A stretch of 64,000 bases of DNA from Pseudeuparius sepicola (Eukaryota > Arthropoda > Insecta > Coleoptera > Anthribidae). The notes beneath the pieces were generated by a model. That model worked only from the letters and a program-made list of their open reading frames with translations. It was not told the DNA's origin and searched no databases. How positions within the stretch are numbered: position 1 is the stretch's first letter; every line of letters starts with the position of its first letter. A program made the translations under genes and the position numbers. Shown here in pieces: positions 24,375 through 36,066 of this stretch. The stretch lies in assembly GCA_963920635.1 (NCBI GenBank), contig OY987298.1, forward strand, positions 105,467,309-105,531,308. Reading direction: 5' to 3'.

Positions 24375-25272
24375 CAGGGTGATCCAAACTCGACGCCCCA
24401 GGCCTACAGCGGGAACACGAAAACTCAAAATACAATTTCGAAAAGGGGTTCTTAAATGGGACATACTAAGGTCCAATTTTGACCGAAAATTAGCTTTTTT
24501 GATGGGAAAATGGCCGCTGTGACGTCATCGATATTATTTTCCCAGAAACATACCAGTTTTTCTCTATATATTGAAAGTCCTTATCATTCTCAACAACTTT
24601 TATAGAAAGAAATTTTCTGTATCTTTTGTCGTTCCAAATCTACAGGGTCAAATATGTAAAAAAACATGGAATTTTTTCTAATCATTTTTCGAAATCTAGA
24701 TAGCTATGGAAACAATTGATAGTCAGAAATTATTTAAGAGTGTTAGGGTGCCTTGCGCACCCGTAAATTTATTCAACTGGAATATTAAAAAAAAAATTGT
24801 AACAAACAATAATAACAAACAAGTTAGTAACAAGCACAATTCAGAAATTTAATAAATATTCCAGTTGAATAAATTTAAGGGTGCGCAAGGCACCCTAACA
24901 TACTCTTAAATAATTTCTGACTCTCAATTGTTTCCATAGCTACCTAGATTTCGAAAAATGATTAGAAAAAATTCCATGTTTTTTTACATATTTGACCCTG
25001 TAGATTTGGAACGACAAAAGATACAGAAAATGTCTTTCTATAAAAGTTGTTGAGAATGATAAGGACTTTCAATATATAGAGAAAAACTGGTATGTTTCTG
25101 GGAAAATAATATCGATGACGTCACAGCGGCCATTTTCCCAAACATCAAAAAAGCTAATTTTCGGTCAAAATTTGACCTTAGTATGTCCCATTTAAGAACC
25201 CCTTTTCGAAATTTTATTTTGAGTTTTCGTGTTCCCGCTGTAGGCCTGGGGCGTCGATTTTGGATCACCCTG
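24375..25272. mobile_element. 898-bp near-perfect palindromic transposon
   Basis: Starts CAGGGTGATCCAAACTCGAC and ends GTCGATTTTGGATCACCCTG with TA on both sides. The arms are reverse complements for about 420 bp with few mismatches, leaving a loop of only about 60 bp rich in AACAATAATAACAAAC. If transcribed, it would fold into a very long hairpin. No coding frame. It is a non-autonomous foldback element. Confidence 0.88.
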
Positions 25273-26166
25273 TACCTAAAGATTTATTTGTAGCCGGAAA
25301 TTTTTCCTACTTCGAAAGTTATCCGTATCGTAGCCAAAGGCCGAGGTAAAATATCCAGTTAGTTATAGAGATCCAAAGAGTACCTACAAGTGAACTGCGA
25401 TAATGAGTAAAATTTTTGAGGAAAATGTGAAATTTAGATTCCCTAAAAGTTGTAACGAAAAGTTTCTCATCCAATTTTATATCGAAGTGTTACTGCATAT
25501 ACAATATGGCAGATCTGCTGAATTAAATGATGTATCGTTTTAAACGCTCGTCTTCGGTTTCGCGGTTTTTTCGTTAAAGGTAGAATTATTTAGTAGAGAA
25601 ATCTAGTCACTAGTTATGTCTGCCACGGCTTTTAGAACAAACAGTATAAAGTCACATAGCGTCACAAAAAACTATGTATTAGTATCTAAAACTTTTGTAA
25701 AAAACTTTTTTTCTAACCTCAAAAACTAACAAGTTAAGGGGGGTGTCAATTTATAATGAGCCACCCTGTACCTACATTTCGTTCGCAATTTTAGAAACTT
25801 CAAGAAAAGCAATCCAATTATTTTTAATTATTCCCTATAAATTAGAACTAATTTTTTAATCAGTTAGACCTTTTGTGATTCGACCTTTTTCGATCCTTTG
25901 ATTATTCCACCTTTTCTGCTTTCGATATTTTTTAAAAATTCGACTTTTTGTGTTGCGACCTTTTCTCCGTCAGTCGTATAGCTTGCAATCACGAAATGTA
26001 CTTTGAGAAATTCTGGTATTTCCGCGGCGCCGAATCCTTCGTGTGCGTCGTTTGCCAAAGATAAATAAATAATAAAGCGGACAATTTAAAAAGTTGCTCA
26101 CTTCAGTCTATTGTGATTTTTAATAAAAAATGAAATGCGCAGATAATGTAAAAATTCGTTGATTTA
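25273..26166. other. Intron, no gene seen
   Basis: AT-rich sequence. A CACCCTGTA motif near 25762 may be a lone transposon end. Open frames here (for example 25864-26058) lack recognisable domains. Confidence 0.4.
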
Positions 26167-26416
26167 AGGTGGATTTATAAACTCGACGTTTGCGTTTGCG
26201 CTCGAAGTTGACGGTGACCTTCGCAGTTTGCGTCCAGAAATGCGAACGACGGAACGTGAAAGATGAAATTAGTTTATCTCGGACGGCATCGGACGCAGGC
26301 GGCAACGTTCGACGGTGGCGTTTATAAACGGTTACACGTAGAATATTGGGATTGAATTTTCGACGCAAACGGCAACGGCGAGCGCCAACGCAAACGTCGA
26401 GTTTATAAATCCACGT
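26167..26416. mobile_element. 250-bp MITE with TTA target duplication (PIF/Harbinger-like)
   Basis: The ends AGGTGGATTTATAAACTCGA and TCGAGTTTATAAATCCACGT are inverted repeats that extend inward past CGTTTGCGTT. The element is bordered by TTA on both sides (26164-26166 and 26417-26419). A 3-bp TTA duplication is typical of the PIF/Harbinger superfamily. The GC content is higher than the flanks. No coding frame. Confidence 0.72.
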
Positions 26417-27682
26417 TTAGCCTTGAAATTTATCCAAACTGCCAAACTGGTTTAATTATTACAAATATATTTTAAAATATGGAGATACGCGGGTTTCAAT
26501 GCGAGAGCGCATTGAGAGCAAAACGTACTCGCGGTCAGCACCTTATCGGCAATCCGTACTGTTATTCGGCACTGACCAATGAAAACCGTTCATTACAGCG
26601 CAGGTGCCCGAGCCATGTACGTTTTGCTTAAATGCGACCCGCATGCTACGCGCCGCGGTTAGCAGTAATGAGCTATTACGTTACAAGACCGACAGTAGTG
26701 TTCGCTGGTCGAAAGTAGGGCTGGAGCCTCAGGCAAAACACTCTCTGGCAGAATACAAAAAATTATCCAGTTACTATAATATTTTCTGGTATTTGTCGTC
26801 AAATAAGATAATTTTATTGCAAGCATTGGACTTTTGCAGATTTTTGAGAAAAAATGATATACCTACCTACTTACTATATTTTGTAGAGACCGCATTTTTG
26901 TAAGAGTAGTTGGCACTTTACAATATAAGTAGTAGGTACTTAACCAGATAAATTTAATAAAGTTTCCCATATGGTGTAAACTATTTGAGAGATACTGTAT
27001 CTACATAGGTATAGACCAGAGAGCGAAAAAATCAATCTAGGCAGTGTTTACAGAATTTTAGATTTTTGTGACTAGAAGATACTAAAACTAGAAACTCTTT
27101 TTAGATCAGTCATGTCAGTGTTGGCGTGATAGTGTCACAGAATAAATAGCTTCACGCTTTTTATTCTGTGATAGTGTGTAAATGTGCATTATGTAGAAAT
27201 GAAATGTGTCTTGCAAATACCCAGTAGATAGGTACAAGTAGATAGATTACAATATGCAGCAAATTGTATTTATGGTAAATAATTTTTAATGAGGTAAGTT
27301 ACGAATAATGATTTATAGCTAACGGCACAGTACCAGTTTGTTGATTATGAAATAAACATAAGCACTTTAGCTAGTCCTAAACACTACCCAACCAGTACAT
27401 GCGGTTACTACTGAGACATAAAATTTAACGTTCTTATTCAGTAACAGATATATCCTCAGTTCGGTAATAGGTACCTAGATATTTCCTAAAAAGCAGCAAG
27501 ATAGAAATTAGCTTTGTTCTAACATATAGTTCTAGCGAAGCAGAATGCAGAAATAATGTAATTCCAGAAATAATGTTGTCAACAATTTAGATCACCGAGA
27601 ACCAGTTCAGAACTGCCGTTGAAACAAACCCACTATGTTCCCTTATTTCGAATTTAAACTATTATGCCACTTCCAAACATTT
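26417..27682. other. Intron upstream of the nested hexokinase, no gene seen
   Basis: Mostly AT-rich. A GC-richer block near 26500-26760 carries a 99-codon open frame (26604-26903) with no recognised domain. I see no exon or complete transposon. Confidence 0.4.
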
Positions 27683-27688
27683 TATAAA
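27683..27688 (+). promoter_or_regulatory. Possible TATA box of the hexokinase gene
   Basis: TATAAA, 130 bp before the hexokinase start codon. The position is plausible for a core promoter with a short leader, but such strings are common in this AT-rich DNA. Confidence 0.25.
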
Positions 27689-27817
27689 CAATGGTGGCGT
27701 TTTGGTTGTGTTAACAACACCACCTTAATTTCATCAGATGACAGTCACGTCAAAATTTTCATTTGGGTATCAAAATTCCTGTGCAATATCTACTAAATTA
27801 AGGCCAACAAAATTATT

Positions 27818-29347
27818 ATGGCGGCACGTAGCTGCAAGAGCAAAGTCTGCAACCCCCCCGGTGGAGGGGCTGGTGGAGCAGCCCCCGCGGCGGCGTCCGC
27901 GGCAGCCCTTGCGGCAGCCCCTTCGGCAGCTGTCGCGGCCGCCCCCTCGGCAGCCCCCGTAGCAGCTCCATCGCAAGGTGCATTAACTCCATCCCCCGAA
28001 ATAGTCGCCAAAATGAAGGATATGGTACTAGACAATGATCTATTGAAGAGATATATGGATGCCTTCCTGGACAATATCGAGAGGGGACTTAAAAAGTCCA
28101 CTCACGATGCCTCTATCGTCAAATGCTTCCCAACATACGTTCAAGATATACCAACTGGTACGGAAACTGGCAAGTTTCTTGCTCTGGATTTGGGAGGTAG
28201 CAACTTTCGGGTGCTCGTAATTGAACTAGATGGCGCCGAATGTCATATGGATTCGGACGTTTTTGTTATCCCCGAACAAATTATGTTAGGGTCAGGTGAA
28301 GAACTCTTCGATTATATCGCCGAATGTTTGGCCAAATTCGCAAGTTCAAGAGGCGTACAATACGACGATCTTCCGCTGGGTTTTACCTTCAGCTTTCCCC
28401 TTACTCAAAAAGGATTGTGCGTAGGGCTTCTAGAAAGATGGACCAAAGGATTCCACTGCATGGACATAATAGGAAAAGACGTAGTGCAACTGTTAAAATA
28501 TTCCATCGAGAAGCGTGGTGATGTGAAGATAAACATATGCGCAGTACTAAATGATACCACGGGAACAATGATGTCGTGTGCTTGGAAAGACCAAGACACC
28601 AAAATCGGTCTAATAGTTGGTACCGGAAGTAACGCTTGCTACCTGGAGAAGCAGGCAAATGCTGAACTCTTCGATGAACCTGACATGGGTTCCGGAAATG
28701 TAATAATAAATCTGGAGTGGGGTGCATTTGGAGATGATGGCGCTTTAGACTTCCTCCGAACACCATTCGACTTTGAGATAGATGCAGCCACCATCAATCC
28801 TGGCAAGCAACAACACGAAAAGATGATTTCTGGAATGTATATGGGGGAAATCGTAAGACTCATAGCCAGTACTTTCACGAAAGAAGGTTTGATGTTCGGG
28901 GGAAAAAGCTCTGATAAGCTCGACACCAAAGGAACATTCGACACCAAGTTCGTCTCTGACATAGAATCGGACCCTCCAGGAACGTTCGCAAACATCAGAA
29001 CAATATGCAATGGTTTAGGTCTGGAGCATGCCACAGAACAAGACCTAATTAATCTCCGATTTATGGCCGAAACCGTCTCAACCAGAGCTGCCCATTTGGT
29101 TTCTGCGGGTTTGGTGACTTTGATGCACAAGATGGGGTACCCCACATGTACTGTGGGAATTGACGGCACCGTGTACAAGATGCATCCACGATTCCACGAC
29201 CAGATGGTAGAGAAAATAGGTGAATTGATCAATCCTGGGATCAAGTACAAATTGATGTTGTCTGAAGATGGCAGCGGTAGAGGAGCTGCCTTGGTTGCAG
29301 CTGTGGCGGCGAAAGGCACAGGCGGCGACCGTCCATTTTACTATTGA
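27818..29347 (+). CDS. Intronless hexokinase, nested in an Ih intron
   Basis: An intact 509-codon frame for ATP:hexose phosphotransferase, the cytosolic first step of glycolysis. Residues 1-57 are an unusual Ala/Gly/Pro/Ser-rich leader; the hexokinase fold follows. Visible motifs: the phosphate-binding LDLGGSNFR (123-131; Ser where the family usually has Thr), FTFSFP (189-194), glucose-contact Thr209-Lys210 in WTKGF, catalytic Asp246 in LNDTTGT, GTGSNACY (268-275), Glu300 in NLEWG, Glu334 before KMISGMYMGE, and the C-terminal SEDGSGRGAAL (482-492). The length matches a single-unit insect hexokinase plus the leader. All key residues are kept, so it can encode an active enzyme. ATG 27818 is chosen because the frame is open and Ala-rich from there; Met66 or Met68 are later options. 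Opposite strand to Ih. No introns suggests retroposition, but no poly-A tract or flanking duplication was seen. Confidence 0.93.
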   Translation: MAARSCKSKVCNPPGGGAGGAAPAAASAAALAAAPSAAVAAAPSAAPVAAPSQGALTPSPEIVAKMKDMVLDNDLLKRYMDAFLDNIERGLKKSTHDASIVKCFPTYVQDIPTGTETGKFLALDLGGSNFRVLVIELDGAECHMDSDVFVIPEQIMLGSGEELFDYIAECLAKFASSRGVQYDDLPLGFTFSFPLTQKGLCVGLLERWTKGFHCMDIIGKDVVQLLKYSIEKRGDVKINICAVLNDTTGTMMSCAWKDQDTKIGLIVGTGSNACYLEKQANAELFDEPDMGSGNVIINLEWGAFGDDGALDFLRTPFDFEIDAATINPGKQQHEKMISGMYMGEIVRLIASTFTKEGLMFGGKSSDKLDTKGTFDTKFVSDIESDPPGTFANIRTICNGLGLEHATEQDLINLRFMAETVSTRAAHLVSAGLVTLMHKMGYPTCTVGIDGTVYKMHPRFHDQMVEKIGELINPGIKYKLMLSEDGSGRGAALVAAVAAKGTGGDRPFYY

Positions 29348-29379
29348 TTCATTTTATTCTTGTCAATTAGAAAACAACA

Positions 29380-29385
29380 AATAAA
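29380..29385 (+). terminator. Polyadenylation signal of the hexokinase gene
   Basis: AATAAA lies 33 bp after the hexokinase stop codon, at a distance expected for a short 3' untranslated region. Confidence 0.6.
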
Positions 29386-30954
29386 GCCTTTATAATATGT
29401 TTAGTATGTATATGTATGCAGAGAAATTTATGAATAACGACTTCCTATAAATAAAATTTGGATATCACCGATTCTTGCTTCTACGTGTATAAACTTACCT
29501 AACTATCTACTACAGTTCACCAAATTAAATAACGATTACTGAAAGAAAAAATAAGAATGTGGCTAAACACTGTCTGCTTGAGTGTGGTTGCGGTGATTTC
29601 TAACCTTTTTTCCCTCAAGCCGGTGACTAACAGAAAGTCAAGTATGTCCAACTCGGAGTTCCTACTTACCTATCAAAACAGCGACTCAAAAAATTTGACA
29701 TTATTTGTTTGACCCACAGCAAACGTAGATCATAAATAAAAATCATAAAATCATAACCCAGCACGTGTTTTTTGAAGACCCAATGCACAGGTGTTCGCGT
29801 AGGGTTATACAAAGCACATCGCAAAAGATAAAACGAGTAGGTGTGGGAAAATATCATATAGTCAAACTAAATTTCTATAAAGCGTCGGCAGCTTTAGAAA
29901 AAATGTGGGATTTTTAGAAAAATATATTACATGCAGCAGTGGTTCTATAAGTGCATCCCGAAATCAAATCTGAACATCGCGTACTCTACAGCTAAATGTA
30001 TGCATAAAAACAACATGCAATAACATTAAATTAGTAGCAAAACCCAATGTTTTTACTTATATTTACAAATATAAAAAATTACTAAATAAAAAACTTACTT
30101 CTAACAAAAAGACCTTTCAGAATTTTGTATCCACGATATAAGCTTGGCAAAGTAATGAATTAATTAACGTGCAATAAACAACCTTTTTTAAATCGGCAGT
30201 GAAGAACGCAAATCATCATTAAAATATGAGAAATACATGGGCCAAACATTAAAACCCCGCCAATACAGAATCCTTTATCTTTTCTACCTGATTGCGCAAC
30301 TGTTAGGTACTTCTAAAAACGTAATCGTTCAAAATGAGCGGTTCGGTCGGTTTGAACAACGATATTCTCCATATTATACACTGCAATCGAGATCGACCCG
30401 TGGACGGTAAGCTCTGTCGGCTGTTGACGGCAACATTTAAAACATAATCTATTATAAATCGCGTACCTAACTTTTAAAGTTTTCAATTTTCCTATTTAGG
30501 GGGATGACCTTGAACCCTTGAAATATGGACGAGTATAGGGTTATCTGAAGGTTGTCCGTTTAGTTAAGTCTGAGAGTTTTACTATTTTCTTAAAAGTAGT
30601 GAAATGATGGAGTTGAAATTTGGCCCAAGCATACAGTGGCGTTGGCAGCCTGTTTTTTCAGGGTGGGCAGCTTGAGTTGCTACTTATATTGCGGTGGACA
30701 CCAGCCGGAAATTTGGGGGGTAGAAGGGTTGAGGAGGGGAGGGGAACATAGTCAGATTGCTCAGGGCAGTAGCTAGACTTTTTCGATGGAAGGATGAGGG
30801 GCTCGCCAAATAAAAAATAATTTTTGTGTTTAAAAATTGCTCTGCAGAAAGTTTTCAGGATTAAAAAGTTGAAATGAATGAAACAAAAATCGAAGTAACC
30901 TGCCGATACTTAATCATTTGTGCAGGTACCAAAAAGTGGGTTAGGCTATAGACA
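29386..30954. other. Intron, no gene seen
   Basis: AT-rich sequence. Near 30637 the string CAGTGGCG resembles a hAT-type end, but no matching right end was found. No exon or RNA gene was recognised. Confidence 0.4.
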
Positions 30955-32730
30955 AGAAAAGTGTTAACACAATTATAGTTTATTATTGGTTTTTAACTGA
31001 CAACAGTTCAGTTATTATCAATAACAACACTCATTAATTTTAGTGATGTGGAAGTAAAAATATAAAACAAATTGATCGGTTTATTTAAATTTATTTATTT
31101 CATATCCAACATAAACTGGTTATGGTTTTTAAAGCTGGCATTCAAAAAAGTAGAGATATTGTCTACTAAAATGCTCCGCAGACGAATTTTTTTTGTAAGT
31201 TTGAGCACAAAAATAGTGTAAACGAGGCACAGGAAATTACAAAATTAAATTCATCATGATGTATTTTTTCCTCTTATTTCCTTAATGAGGGGCGTTTGAA
31301 CCCACAACCCCACCCCTTATCTACGAACATGTATTATAGGTAACTACTATAATACAAATATTATAGTTGTATTTTTAGGACATAAAGAATTTTTCTTGAA
31401 ATCGGCAGTAAAGTGTCCAATCGATTTTTTCAATAAGTAGGCCTTGGCGAGATGTAAACATCAAACGTCAGACGCGGAGAAATCGCCCGTCAAAAGTGAT
31501 CAAATATTCAAAACCCGGCCGATAAAGGCCCATTTAACTTTTCGTACACATTGCGAAATGGTTTCCTATAGAAGCGCAATCCTTCAGTATACATATTTTA
31601 GTAAATTTGAATATCAATAGATTTGTTGTGTAGGCTGCACAAGAAGCAGCAGTTTGGTTTTTCTGTACGAAGATGCCGTGTCGTGTCTTACTTGACCTAG
31701 GTAGAGCGATCGTCAAAGTCAAGCAACGCCGCGCGTAGTCGGTTCATGGACGGGTGATCCCTTATTATTATTTTCTTGCCTAATAAAACTTTTTTTTTCC
31801 GATTTCAAAAAAATATAATATGTACCTCGGCATTGAAGTTCTTTTTATGACTCATTTGGTTTATTTGCCTCGGCCAGAGGCCTCGGCAACTAAATTCCAC
31901 ATGAGTCATAAAAAGTTGAACTTCAGTGCCTTGGTACATAAATAACTATTTTTTGGGGTGTGTACTTCACGGAGTTATTTTCAGTTGCCATAAATTAAGG
32001 CCCAGGTCTCCATGGGTGAGCACTTTTAGCACACGTTTTAGTGAAAATCGGGGTTATAAATGTTAATGTAATGAAAGTGGTATGTTGGTGAGAAAATATT
32101 TTTTCTTGAAATCGGCATTAAAATGTCCCAAAATCGTCATTAAAAGCACAGAAATCGTACAATAATGTAGCCCATTATTGTACGATTTTTTCAATACAAG
32201 AAAAGTGTTAACACAATTATAGTTTATTATTGGTTTTTAACTGACAACAGTTCAGTTATTATCAAGTTAATATCTACAAATATTATAGTTGTATTTTTAG
32301 GACATAAAGAATTTTTCTTGAAATCGGCAGTAAAGTGTCCAATCGATTTTTTCAATAAGTAGGCCTTGGCGAGATGTAAACATCAAACGTCAGACGCGGA
32401 GAAATCGCCCGTCACAAGTGACCAAATATTCAAAACCCGGCAGATAAAGGCCCATTTAACTTTTCGTACACATTGCGAAATTGTTTCCTATAGAAGCGCA
32501 ATCCTTCAGTCTACATATTTTAGTAAATTTGAATATCAATAGATTTGCTGTGTAGGCTGCACAAGAAGCAGCAGTTTGGTTTTTCTGTTCGAAGGTGCCG
32601 TGTCTTGTCTTACTTGACCTAGGTAGAGCGATCGTCAAAGTCAAGCAACGCCGCGCGTAGTCGGTTCATGGCCTCGGCAACTAAATTCCACATGAGTCAT
32701 AAAAAGTGCCTTGGTACATAAATAACTATT
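30955..32730. repeat. Duplicated segment with internal deletions
   Basis: Three blocks recur in the same order. Block a is 30955-31020 and again 32199-32266 (AAGAAAAGTGTTAACACAAT). Block b is 31354-31749 and again 32274-32671, about 396 bp with very few differences (GACGCGGAGAAATCGCCCGT). Block c is 31885-31950 and again 32671-32728 (GCCTCGGCAACTAAATTCCA). The second copy is a shortened version of the first. Between b and c of copy one is an imperfect hairpin (31825-31945). A related scrap of block c lies near 46873. No coding function was recognised. Confidence 0.75.
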
Positions 32731-32913
32731 TTTGACGTCGCAATGTCTAGCATCGTATTTGCAAAGATACAAGAGGGCCAATTTATTCCTTTGTATACCC
32801 TATACCATCTCCCATAAATAATATCCCCTATCGTTTTCAACGATGATCACCCTGTATATGTTCATAGTTACATTTTACCTTTTTTATTTTTTGACCTAGA
32901 AATAAATATTAAG

Positions 32914-34639
32914 TAGAAAAGTTGTAGAAGGACCACTTTATATTTTATTCCTAGATCTCGACTTTGAACTTGAGATCTTGCAATTTATGCTACATAGGCC
33001 TTATTTTCACTCGTATACAAATTAATAATACAAATTACATATTAAATTGGCACAGGTAAAGTGCTTGCTTACCTACCTAATAATATTTTAAAACCACATT
33101 TAAATTAGGCGTTGAAATTATTTTTTTCCAAGTACAGATAAGATTATTATTATTATTCAAATTACAATTTATTACAGTCAATTACAAAAAGTCATCTAAA
33201 TCTAAATTAAGGAATCTGACCTGCTAGAAGGCTTAAATTAGCTGGACAATAAGTACTTGATAAATCATTTTACTAGCTAGGCCAATTTACCTGGATCCTT
33301 CTATAGAGGATATAAAATAAATTTACTTTGGGACTCGCCTTCATTTTCATAGTAGATTTTGCCAAAGTATCTTCAATATTTTCCTGTTATCATGGTTTAC
33401 ACTGTAGCCGAGAGGGTTGAAATGATTTTTATCTACGGGCAAGAAGCTAAATGTGCATTGAGAACAGCTAATACTTTTAATGCAAGATATCCAGAAAGAC
33501 ATGTTAGCCACACGTACATCCGAAAACTGGTCATAAAGTTGAAAATGACGGGAGAGAAAACAAGAAAAGGACAGAGCCCAGGGTACTTCAAGGAAATGCC
33601 CAGATCGAAGTCCTGGGTCATTTTGCAATGAATCGTACTACCTCCATTCGTCAGACAGCAGTTGCAACTGGACTTTCTTATCAGTCAGTTTTAAAATTGC
33701 ACAAATTTCATCCCTACAAAATTCAGATCCAACAGGAACTTATGGAAGACGATCCCGACCGTAGAGTTCAGTTTTGCGAAGAAATTACCTACAGATAAAA
33801 TTACCAATGATTCTGAACTGCTCAAAAATATCTGTTTCAGCGACGATTGTAGTTTATTTCTCAACGGTTTTGTTAACAAGCAAAATTATTGTCGATATTT
33901 GAGTGACGAAAATCCGCATGTTTTCACAGAAGGTCATACCCAGTATCCCGAAAAACTTCTAAAAGACAAGGTCGTGGGGCCAATATTTATACCAGTCAAT
34001 CTAAATGGCGAGTTTTATTTGCATTTATTAGAAACGAAACTATTAACCCTCTTATTTCGGAGGAAATAGAAAACCAAGAACGCGACCATGTGAACTTAAA
34101 CCTCGATGAGAACAAAATTCATTTTCAACAGGCTGAAGTACCCCCACACTACGACGTTCTACCAGTTAGGCAGTTCTTAGATCGAGAATTTCCTGGATTG
34201 GAAGAAGAGGACCCGTAGAATGGCCTCCACGATCCCCAGATCAAAGTCCCTTAGATTTTTTCTTTGGGGTTATTTAAAAAAGTGTTATTTATAAAACCCA
34301 GCCCGAATGTATTGAAGATCTGTTTCAACGAATCAATACAGAACGTAGATCAATTCCTAGACAAGTTTTCCAGAATGTAAGAAGGGAATTTGAAAATAGG
34401 ATATACCATTATTTACGAAATAACGGACAGCACTTTGAACATTTCATTTATATAACTTTTTGTTATTGACTATAATAAATTCTTATTAATACAATTGTAA
34501 TTTGAATTATTTTTGTAATTGACTGTAATAAATTTGTATTAATAATAATAATTAATAATCTCGACTTTAAAGTCGAGATCTCGAGTTTAAAGTCGAGATC
34601 TAGGAATAAAATATAAAGTGGTCCTTCTACAGCTTCGTA
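32914..34639 (+). mobile_element. Degraded mariner-like DNA transposon
   Basis: The inverted ends share GTAGAAGGACCACTTTATAT and continue for about 65 bp through CCTAGATCTCGACTTT; TA borders lie near 32914 and 34638. Between them is a broken transposase reading frame in the plus direction. The length of about 1.7 kb suits the Tc1/mariner group. This is the only copy of its family in the window with a substantial transposase. Confidence 0.8.
33392..34469 (+). pseudogene. Mariner-like transposase, frameshifted and interrupted
   Basis: Starts at ATG 33392 (MVYTVAERVEMIFIYG), an N-terminal helix-turn-helix block common in insect transposases of this type. It continues through a frame change to LGHFAMNRTTSIRQTA and PDRRVQFCEEIT, then after further breaks NGFVNKQNYCRYLS. 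Near the end is the catalytic-region phrase WPPRSPDQSPLDFFLWG typical of mariner/Tc1 DDE enzymes, followed by a C-terminal NNGQHFEHFI. At least four frame changes or stops make it non-functional. The catalytic residues cannot all be confirmed. Confidence 0.75.
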
Positions 34640-36066
34640 GGATTCCAACAGAGCTATTTGAATGCATTTTCAGAAAAAAACAATTGAACATCGGGTAAGA
34701 GATATACGGTATGTTTCACATTGAGTCCAGACAATTCCGTATTTTTCGAAAGATGGCTAGATTTTATTTCGACCTACAGTATTCGAAGAGCTCTACATTT
34801 TGGATTATATTTTTATAAATAGTCCTGTTCCATGGCCTATTGTTATTAAAAGAAGACAAAAGCCTTTGTACACAATTTCAATATTCTAAGTTATACCATA
34901 GAAGAATCTACTACGACAGATTCTTCTATGGTTATACAGAGCATTTAGAAAATGCAGTAAAAAATCACAATAATTGGGTTTTCCGGAGTACCCTGTATAA
35001 ACCACAGAGTATATTCTGGTGACCTTTTTTCAAGAATCGATTAGGCTTTGCCTTAGGTACCTATTATTTTATATAGTATAGCCCGCCTAGATCATGTAGG
35101 GTAATTTGTAAAAAGCTAAAACTTGATGGAAAAATAATCTATTTTAAAAAATATCTTTAAATAAAAAATTTCGTGTTTCGCTGTAGTATTCTATTAGCGT
35201 TGGGTGAAGATTTAAAAAGAGAATCTACGCCCATGGAACAGCGTGCCGATTTAAAAACATCTCCGGAGCCCGCTGGCACCCTCTACATTCCGGACCAGAA
35301 ATTAAAGCGGATCGATATCGAAAATCTTCTGGCATCTTCGCCGGAGCCATCTTGCGGCTAGCGGAAGTAACAATTATTCACAGTCGGTGTCGCTGACTCG
35401 AAAGCAAAGTCTAGAAAACAGCACACTGTTTTCTGGGGTATACTGGGATAGCTCGGTAGGAATTACAGATGGGACATTTCGAGTCTGGCAATATCTTGAT
35501 TTTGACTTTTGACAGGGTTTTACTTGACATTAAGCCCTGGGAATTGGGCCTGGAGAAAGTGAAAAGTTAGAAAGCGATTTTGTGCGAATTTTGGAGCTGA
35601 AAGAATATTCTTGGGCAGTGACAGTAATCTGACAAGTTTATTTGTGATTTTTGAAGGCTAAACAATAAAGGTGGTAACCAAGGTAACGAGTTTGGACTGT
35701 GATTTTTGAGATTCATTACAATATTATTTGCCCCTTTCACTGTTCCCTTTCGCGACCAGAAATTGACTTGGGGAAAGGACCCGCCCAAATACACTTATTA
35801 AACAGGGGTATCATTCCATCCTTTTCCCTTCAATAGAAATCGTATATTACATCAACCACACACGAGCAGAAAATACATACACAAAATTTTATATTTCCAG
35901 CTCCATAGATGGTGTTTATTTTCAACGGGTACTACGTTGGGATCTATAGTAAACCATAGAGCTGCGGGTGAGACTTCGAATTTCTTTAAGCCTCGAAACT
36001 CTTTTTACACATTGTGAAACTATTGACTGGTGGGGGACTATTATTATTGCCAAAACAAATAACATA
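34640..36066. other. Intron; repeat scrap and an unrecognised coding-like segment
   Basis: 34710-34860 is a diverged copy of 10510-10680. At 35173-35361 an open frame of 62 codons on the plus strand contains GEDLKRESTPMEQRADLKTS and TLYIPDQKLKRIDIENLLAS and ends at TAG. It is more balanced in composition than its neighbours but I do not recognise it. It is preceded by ATTCTATTAG, which could be a splice acceptor, and could be a lone terminal exon or a pseudogene scrap. Confidence 0.3.

Noticed and set aside
28401..29319. Long minus-strand frames under the hexokinase (121 and 226 codons)
   Set aside because: Shadows of the real plus-strand hexokinase frame; no recognisable domain.
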